A stretch of DNA of 9,176 nucleotides from an uncultured Porphyromonadaceae bacterium. Lineage in GTDB: Bacteria; Bacteroidota; Bacteroidia; Bacteroidales; Muribaculaceae. Where the stretch lies: assembly GCA_902493335.1 (NCBI GenBank), contig CABUPJ010000063.1:1-9176 (forward strand), given 5' to 3'. The position numbers and the translations under genes were made by a program. This document shows positions 5,199 to 9,176 of the stretch, piece by piece. Below the pieces are notes generated by a model, which was given only the letters and a program-made list of their open reading frames with translations, had not been told where the DNA came from and did no database searches. Each line of letters starts with the position of its first letter. Position 1 is the stretch's first letter.

Positions 5199-6611
5199 TC
5201 ATTTTTTGAGGATTTTCTGCCGTATATATTCAATGACACTCCAACGGCGCCTGCGACCGTAAAAATCTATCACCGTCCGGGTCCTCACGACGCCGAACGA
5301 GAGCGCCACCGCGAGCGCCATAGGCACGACAAGCGTCAGGTCGAAAGTTATCTCCACGACAATAAACGCCGCCATAAACGGCGCCCTTATCACTCCGGCC
5401 ATAACCGAGGCCATGCCGATAAACGCATAGTCGGATACCGGCAGCTCAACACCGAAGCAATGACTTGCGACTAATGTGAAGAATACGCCCGCCGCACATC
5501 CGGCAAACAGTGTCGGCGCAAAATCGCCTGCGACACCGCCGCCACTGTTGCTCGACGAGGTCGCGAAAGCCTTGACAAGAAGCACTATGCCCGAAATCAA
5601 TATCAGCGAGACCTCTGACGACGCGCCCGCTATGCTGAAAGCACTCCGGGCCACTGCCGTGCCATCGTCTGAAAGAACCCGGCTGATTACTCCGTAGCCA
5701 TCGCCGTATAGAGCGGGAAATGCAAAAATCAGCACAGACAATATCGCGCCCGACAACAGTCCCCGCCCCCAGAACGCGGAAATGCGGCCGTAGAATTGCC
5801 GCATCATGTTCATTATACCACTATAATATAATGAATATATGCCACAGAATATACCGAACACCGCCACATACATAAGATTGACATGGCCGGCCTGTTCGAC
5901 AGACGTAAACACTACATCAGGCGTATATCCTGACAGAATAAACGCCGTCCCCGCCGCAATAATGGCGGCGAGCAACAACGCCAACACCAGCGAGCCGGCC
6001 AGATTCATCCTCATTACCTCGAGCGTGAAAAGCACGCCGCCAATCGGCGCCTTGAAAATGCCGGCAATGCCCGCGCCGGCACCGATACCTATCATCGCGC
6101 GCACAAGATCGGGCCGCAGCTTAAAAAAACGGGCCAGATTGCTGCCGATGGCGCCCCCGGCATAACCGATAGGCCCTTCACAACCCGCCGACCCGCCGAA
6201 GCCAAGAGTCAGCGTGCTCGCGAACAAAGGCGCGTAAGTGATATCGCGGTCTATACGATAGTCGCGGCTCTCGATTTTTGAAAGCATGCGTCTGACTCCG
6301 TGATCAATCTCTTTGCCCAATATATAATGCTGATAGATGACCGTCAGCATTATGCCGGTAACGGGCACAAACAGATAAAGCCAGCTGAATCCCGGCAGCG
6401 TGATTGTAGCAAGCAGATGGTCGGAGACATATCTGACCATAAGCTTAAGGAGATAGGCCGCCAGGCCGGCGAGCAGACCGATGACAACAGCCATAATCAT
6501 TACAAGTGTACGCTCGCTCATATATCTTCGGCTGACGGCAAGCAGCCTGATTATCCGGCTCTTTTTTTTCAGCCTGCCCTTGGGTTTAATATCCCGGTTT
6601 ACAGTCATCAT
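5199..6611 (-). CDS. ClC-family chloride channel/transporter
   Basis: This is an integral membrane protein of the voltage-gated ClC family (470 residues, E. coli ClcA 473), moving Cl- and possibly H+ across the inner membrane. About a dozen or more hydrophobic stretches are visible, and there is no C-terminal CBS domain. The gating-glutamate motif is GCEGPIGYAGG, with E145 matching ClC-ec1 E148. The second anion-site motif is GGGVAGDFAPTLFAG (about 357-371), with F364 matching F357. Two departures stand out. The first selectivity motif GSGIP is not recognisable (KEIDHGVRRML at 100-110 occupies its place). The internal proton glutamate E203 of ClC-ec1 aligns with V199 in FTLEVMR. Two adjacent ATGs are possible starts (6611 or 6608), and the choice is trivial. 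The gene follows kup on the same strand after 80 bp without a clear promoter or terminator, so read-through from kup is plausible. Confidence 0.93.
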   Translation of the reverse strand: MMTVNRDIKPKGRLKKKSRIIRLLAVSRRYMSERTLVMIMAVVIGLLAGLAAYLLKLMVRYVSDHLLATITLPGFSWLYLFVPVTGIMLTVIYQHYILGKEIDHGVRRMLSKIESRDYRIDRDITYAPLFASTLTLGFGGSAGCEGPIGYAGGAIGSNLARFFKLRPDLVRAMIGIGAGAGIAGIFKAPIGGVLFTLEVMRMNLAGSLVLALLLAAIIAAGTAFILSGYTPDVVFTSVEQAGHVNLMYVAVFGIFCGIYSLYYSGIMNMMRQFYGRISAFWGRGLLSGAILSVLIFAFPALYGDGYGVISRVLSDDGTAVARSAFSIAGASSEVSLILISGIVLLVKAFATSSSNSGGGVAGDFAPTLFAGCAAGVFFTLVASHCFGVELPVSDYAFIGMASVMAGVIRAPFMAAFIVVEITFDLTLVVPMALAVALSFGVVRTRTVIDFYGRRRRWSVIEYIRQKILKK

Positions 6612-6691
6612 CTCTCATGTGGTTCAATAATAGAAAAACAACCTACGCAAGGCATTGGTTTACCAGGCGACAAGTAGAAATCATGACAATA

Positions 6692-8650
6692 TCATTCAAG
6701 ACGGGAGATACGGCGTCCGGGGACTGTATTAATGATCAGCGGCACAGTCTCGCTTGTGACGACACTTGTGTCAAGGCCCATAGCTTGCCGGTCGGAAATA
6801 CCCAAGCGACGCAGCATCTGATGGAGCCACATCATCATGGCCGCACCACGGCTGCAGTTGCTCGTCGGCGAAAAAAGCCGGTGTATGATGATAAAACGGA
6901 AGTCACCGGGAATACCCTCGCGCCGTAGCGACGGATAGCTGCTGGTAAGGTCAAGGTCGCCTGAAGCCACAAGATCTTCGACAATCTGTCTGAGATATAC
7001 ACTGACTTTTGGCTCGACCCTGAAACCGAGCCGCATCGTGACATGATAGATTGTCTCAGGCACGGCGATGTCGACCGAATATTCGAGCGTATCGGGACAA
7101 TCGACGTGCTCGAGATGGATAAACCAGTAATGGTCGGCCCGTTTGGGACGTTTGTTGACTATCGAATAGATAAGCTTGCTCTCTATCATATCATTACTGG
7201 GCGAACGGCTGAAATAAATCAGGTTGGACGCATATTTCGGAATGTCGGCATCAGCCTTGATAGCACATATAAGAGCATGACTGTCGGCCGTCTTCCGGTA
7301 ATCGATATATGAGCTCCTCAGCCTCGTGGCTCTGAACCAGACAATCATCACTGCGGCGACAATGCCGGCCAGAAGCAACGTAAACCAGCCGCCGTGGGCA
7401 AACTTAAACATATTGGCGACAAAAAACAGTCCCTCAAGAACAAAAAAGCAAAAAGCAAACACCGCACACAACACGACATTGACGCCACGATAACGCAGCC
7501 AGACCGCCAGCAACACGGTTGTCATGAGCATGGTTATAGTTATCGCCAGCCCGTAGGCCGCCTCGATATGACTTGAATCGCGAAACATGACCACCGTGAG
7601 CAGACATCCCGCAAGCAGACAGAAATTGACCGACGGGATATATATCTGCCCCTTCTCATCCGACGGATATTTTATTTTCATCCTCGGCCAGAAATCGAGA
7701 TTTATAGCCTCGGAGAATATCGTGAACGACCCGCTCAACAACGCCTGGCTCGCTATCACAGCCGCGCCGGCCGACATCGCAACACCGAAAGGCATAAAAC
7801 CCTGCGGCATTATAGCGAAAAACGGATTGACACCTGCCGGCGCATCCGCACTGCGGCCTATAAGCCACGCACCCTGACCGAGATAATTCAATATCAGCAT
7901 CAGTTTGACAAAAAACCAGCTTACGGTGATATTTCGTCGCCCGCAATGTCCCATGTCAGAGTATAACGCCTCAGCACCGGTCGTACATAAAAACACAGCG
8001 CCCATTATCATAAACCATGAAGGCGAACTCATCAGAAGCCTGACCGCATACCACGGATTGAAGGCCTTGACCACCGCCGGACATTCGACGAAACTCATCA
8101 CACCGAAAACACCCAGCATCAAAAACCAGGCCAGCATAAACGGACCGAAACAGCGCCCTATCCTGCCGGTGCCGGCACTCTGGATAACAAAAACCAGCAC
8201 AATTACAACAATCACAACCGGCAACACCTCAATATCGGGTAAGACCAGCTTAAGCCCCTCGACCGCCGAAGTAACCGTAATTGCCGGAGTAATGACACCG
8301 TCGGCAATCAGCGCGGCCGCACCAACGGCAGCGATGACGTAAAGCCACCTGCGGCGCATCGACTTCAGAAGCGAAAACAATGCCAGTATGCCGCCCTCAC
8401 CCTTGTTATCGGCTCTGAGAGCAAGCAAAACATACTTGACCGTGGTCTGCAGCGTCAGCGTCCATATGATACATGAAATAGCGCCGATGATATAATCGGC
8501 ATCATAATCCGGCACGGCACCCGCTATCGCCTTCATGACATACAACGGCGATGTGCCGATATCACCGAAAACGATGCCGACAGTCACAATGAGCCCCGAT
8601 AACGATAAACGAGACAACGAAGTCTGATGCGATGAACCATTACTTTTCAT
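6692..8650 (-). CDS. kup: Kup-type potassium transporter
   Basis: This is a KUP/HAK/KT potassium uptake protein, thought to be a K+/H+ symporter in the inner membrane. The 652 residues are slightly longer than E. coli Kup (622). About twelve hydrophobic segments occupy roughly 15-440, followed by a soluble C-terminal domain (about 445-652). Family motifs are GIVFGDIGTSPLYVMKAI near the N-terminus (D30 corresponds to the functionally important D23 of E. coli Kup), DNKGEGGILALFSLLK (81-96), ADGVITPAITV (D117), and TTGAEALYSDMGHCG (E227, at the position of a conserved acid in the family). The last few C-terminal residues read RRISRLE. The ATG at 8650 is preferred, preceded 10 nt upstream by a strong Shine-Dalgarno match. 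The gene is divergent from the tRNA-Lys unit. No c-di-AMP riboswitch was recognised in its leader. Confidence 0.97.
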   Translation of the reverse strand: MKSNGSSHQTSLSRLSLSGLIVTVGIVFGDIGTSPLYVMKAIAGAVPDYDADYIIGAISCIIWTLTLQTTVKYVLLALRADNKGEGGILALFSLLKSMRRRWLYVIAAVGAAALIADGVITPAITVTSAVEGLKLVLPDIEVLPVVIVVIVLVFVIQSAGTGRIGRCFGPFMLAWFLMLGVFGVMSFVECPAVVKAFNPWYAVRLLMSSPSWFMIMGAVFLCTTGAEALYSDMGHCGRRNITVSWFFVKLMLILNYLGQGAWLIGRSADAPAGVNPFFAIMPQGFMPFGVAMSAGAAVIASQALLSGSFTIFSEAINLDFWPRMKIKYPSDEKGQIYIPSVNFCLLAGCLLTVVMFRDSSHIEAAYGLAITITMLMTTVLLAVWLRYRGVNVVLCAVFAFCFFVLEGLFFVANMFKFAHGGWFTLLLAGIVAAVMIVWFRATRLRSSYIDYRKTADSHALICAIKADADIPKYASNLIYFSRSPSNDMIESKLIYSIVNKRPKRADHYWFIHLEHVDCPDTLEYSVDIAVPETIYHVTMRLGFRVEPKVSVYLRQIVEDLVASGDLDLTSSYPSLRREGIPGDFRFIIIHRLFSPTSNCSRGAAMMMWLHQMLRRLGISDRQAMGLDTSVVTSETVPLIINTVPGRRISRLE

Positions 8651-8660
8651 AAAGAAAAAA

Positions 8661-8667
8661 CACCTCC
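8661..8667 (-). promoter_or_regulatory. Shine-Dalgarno-like ribosome binding site of kup
   Basis: On the minus strand GGAGGTG lies 10 nt before the kup ATG, separated from it by a pyrimidine tract. It matches the anti-Shine-Dalgarno core closely. Most genes in this window, like most Bacteroidota genes, lack such a site. The motif is G-rich and could instead be part of leader structure, and the spacing is at the long end of the useful range. Confidence 0.4.
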
Positions 8668-8703
8668 GCGCCCCGCATGGTTTTTACGCCGAAAACAAAT
8701 CAA

Positions 8704-8733
8704 AAAAAATACCACAATTAACACTCCATACAA
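8704..8733 (-). promoter_or_regulatory. Possible weak kup promoter
   Basis: On the minus strand TTG (8733-8731) is followed after 19 nt by TATTTTTT (8711-8704). This deviates from TAnnTTTG only at the last base. It lies about 55 nt upstream of the kup ATG in an A/T-rich region. No exact TAnnTTTG was found on this strand in the divergent gap, so this is the best candidate rather than a firm call. Confidence 0.3.
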
Positions 8734-8809
8734 CAATCTGAATAAAAAGACATTGAAAAGTCATTAACTAAAATTGCAAAAATTATCTTGAAAAAAACCT
8801 TGGCAAAGA

Positions 8810-8841
8810 TTTGCATGGAATAAAAAAAAGTCATAACTTTG
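8810..8841 (+). promoter_or_regulatory. Consensus Bacteroidota promoter of tRNA-Lys
   Basis: TTTG at 8810-8813 and TAACTTTG at 8834-8841 are separated by 20 nt, an exact match to the Bacteroidota TTTG/TAnnTTTG promoter. Transcription should start near 8846-8848, giving a leader of about 46 nt before the tRNA. The leader contains a 5-bp hairpin, CTGAG-TCA-CTCAG at 8869-8881, which may mark where the 5' leader is processed. Confidence 0.82.
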
Positions 8842-8893
8842 CATCGCTTTTGAGAACGACACACACCGCTGAGTCACTCAGAGCAACCGAGGA

Positions 8894-8966
8894 GATTCGC
8901 TAGCTCAGCTGGTAGAGCACAACACTTTTAATGTTGGGGTCCTGGGTTCGAGCCCCAGGCGGATCA
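8894..8966 (+). tRNA. tRNA-Lys (anticodon UUU)
   Basis: A complete 73-nt cloverleaf is visible. The acceptor stem pairs 8894-8900 with 8959-8965 (GATTCGC with GCGGATC, one G-U pair) and the discriminator A is at 8966. The D arm contains TAGCTCAGCTGGTAGAGC. The anticodon stem is CAACA/TGTTG (8920-8924 with 8932-8936) around the loop CTTTTAA, giving anticodon TTT at 8927-8929. A 5-nt variable loop lies at 8937-8941. The T stem is CTGGG/CCCAG (8942-8946 with 8954-8958) with loop TTCGAGC. CCA is not encoded. UUU reads both lysine codons. It has its own promoter and terminator, so it is a monocistronic unit. Confidence 0.97.
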
Positions 8967-8990
8967 CAGAATAAATCGGCAAGATGCCGC

Positions 8991-9030
8991 AAATCGCTGA
9001 AACTAAGACAGTTTCAGCGATTTTTGTTTT
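8991..9030 (+). terminator. Intrinsic terminator of tRNA-Lys
   Basis: A perfect 14-bp inverted repeat, AAATCGCTGAAACT (8991-9004) and AGTTTCAGCGATTT (9010-9023), with a 5-nt loop AAGAC, is followed by TTGTTTT. This is a strong rho-independent terminator 25 nt past the tRNA. A smaller hairpin, CGGCA-AGA-TGCCG at 8977-8989, lies between the tRNA and the terminator and may be a 3' trailer structure. Confidence 0.92.
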
Positions 9031-9042
9031 GCCCGTAGGCGA

Positions 9043-9062
9043 CAAAAATCGGCTCAAGCCGA
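9043..9062 (-). terminator. Probable terminator of the right-edge gene
   Basis: On the minus strand TCGGC-TTGA-GCCGA is followed directly by TTTTTG. The stem is only 5 bp but GC-rich, with a tetraloop and a good T-run. It lies 47 nt past the stop of the partial minus-strand frame, which supports that frame being a real gene end. It faces the tRNA terminator. Confidence 0.5.
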
Positions 9063-9108
9063 AAAGCCGGTGCATTTGTTAAAATGCTTCGAAGCGTATG
9101 TTAAAAAT

Positions 9109-9176
9109 TCAGGCGTATAGCTTGACGAGTCTGAAGATGAAGAAATCGCGGTCGCGAACTCCGCGCATCTGCGAGC
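9109..9176 (-). CDS. 3' end of an unidentified minus-strand gene (partial)
   Basis: The last 68 bases hold, on the minus strand, 22 codons ending in TGA (9111-9109) that translate to MRGVRDRDFFIFRLVKLYA at the C-terminus, preceded by SQ. The alternation of charged and aromatic/aliphatic residues near the end (DFFIFRLVKLYA) looks like real coding sequence, perhaps a beta-strand or amphipathic helix. It is too short to assign to a family. The other two minus frames also stay open to the edge but have unnatural composition. A terminator-like hairpin at 9043-9062 supports this frame. The remaining part of the gene lies beyond the window. Confidence 0.45.
   Translation of the reverse strand, partial: SQMRGVRDRDFFIFRLVKLYA

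Noticed and set aside
6612..6691. TATTATTG in the kup-clc gap as a clc promoter
   Set aside because: It departs from TAnnTTTG at one key base and no TTTG lies at 19-21 nt. Read-through from kup is the simpler explanation.

Overview
The window looks like chromosomal DNA of a member of the Bacteroidales, with Muribaculaceae-like a reasonable guess. The reasons are promoter elements of the Bacteroidota type (TTTG, 19-20 bp, TAnnTTTG) in front of the tRNA and the sensor kinase gene, mostly absent Shine-Dalgarno sequences, a PheS of the Cys4-containing type, and a LytS/LytTR pair of the kind common in this phylum. No phage, plasmid, CRISPR or transposase gene is visible. The protein genes are housekeeping or transport genes and all lie on the minus strand.

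Read right to left in the direction of transcription, the layout is as follows. At the right edge (9109-9176) is the 3' end of an unidentified minus-strand gene with a small terminator. Facing it is a compact plus-strand tRNA-Lys(UUU) unit with its own promoter and a strong 14-bp terminator. Divergent from the tRNA is kup (K+ uptake), followed by a ClC-family chloride transporter gene. A new promoter element in the 68-bp gap after clc starts a tightly packed operon: pheS, nth (1-nt gap, GTG start), a TRIC/UPF0126 channel gene (4-nt ATGA overlap) and a GtrA-family membrane protein gene (4-nt ATGA overlap). A 71-bp gap with a consensus promoter then leads into a two-gene LytS/LytTR-type two-component system (3-nt gap). 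The leftmost 503 bp carry no convincing gene. They hold a dense cluster of short palindromes, including three copies of the core GGGCTGAAGCCC, and two degenerate short-period tandem stretches.

The genes do not form one obvious pathway. Three encode ion-handling membrane proteins (Kup for K+, ClC for Cl-, TRIC for monovalent cations), so an ion or osmotic homeostasis neighbourhood is possible but unproven. I found no clear previously undescribed multi-gene system. The points most worth a second look are the palindrome cluster at the left end, a ClC protein that keeps the gating glutamate but has valine at the internal proton-glutamate position and lacks GSGIP, and the sensor kinase promoter whose -7 element ends only 5 nt before the preferred start codon, implying a near-leaderless mRNA.
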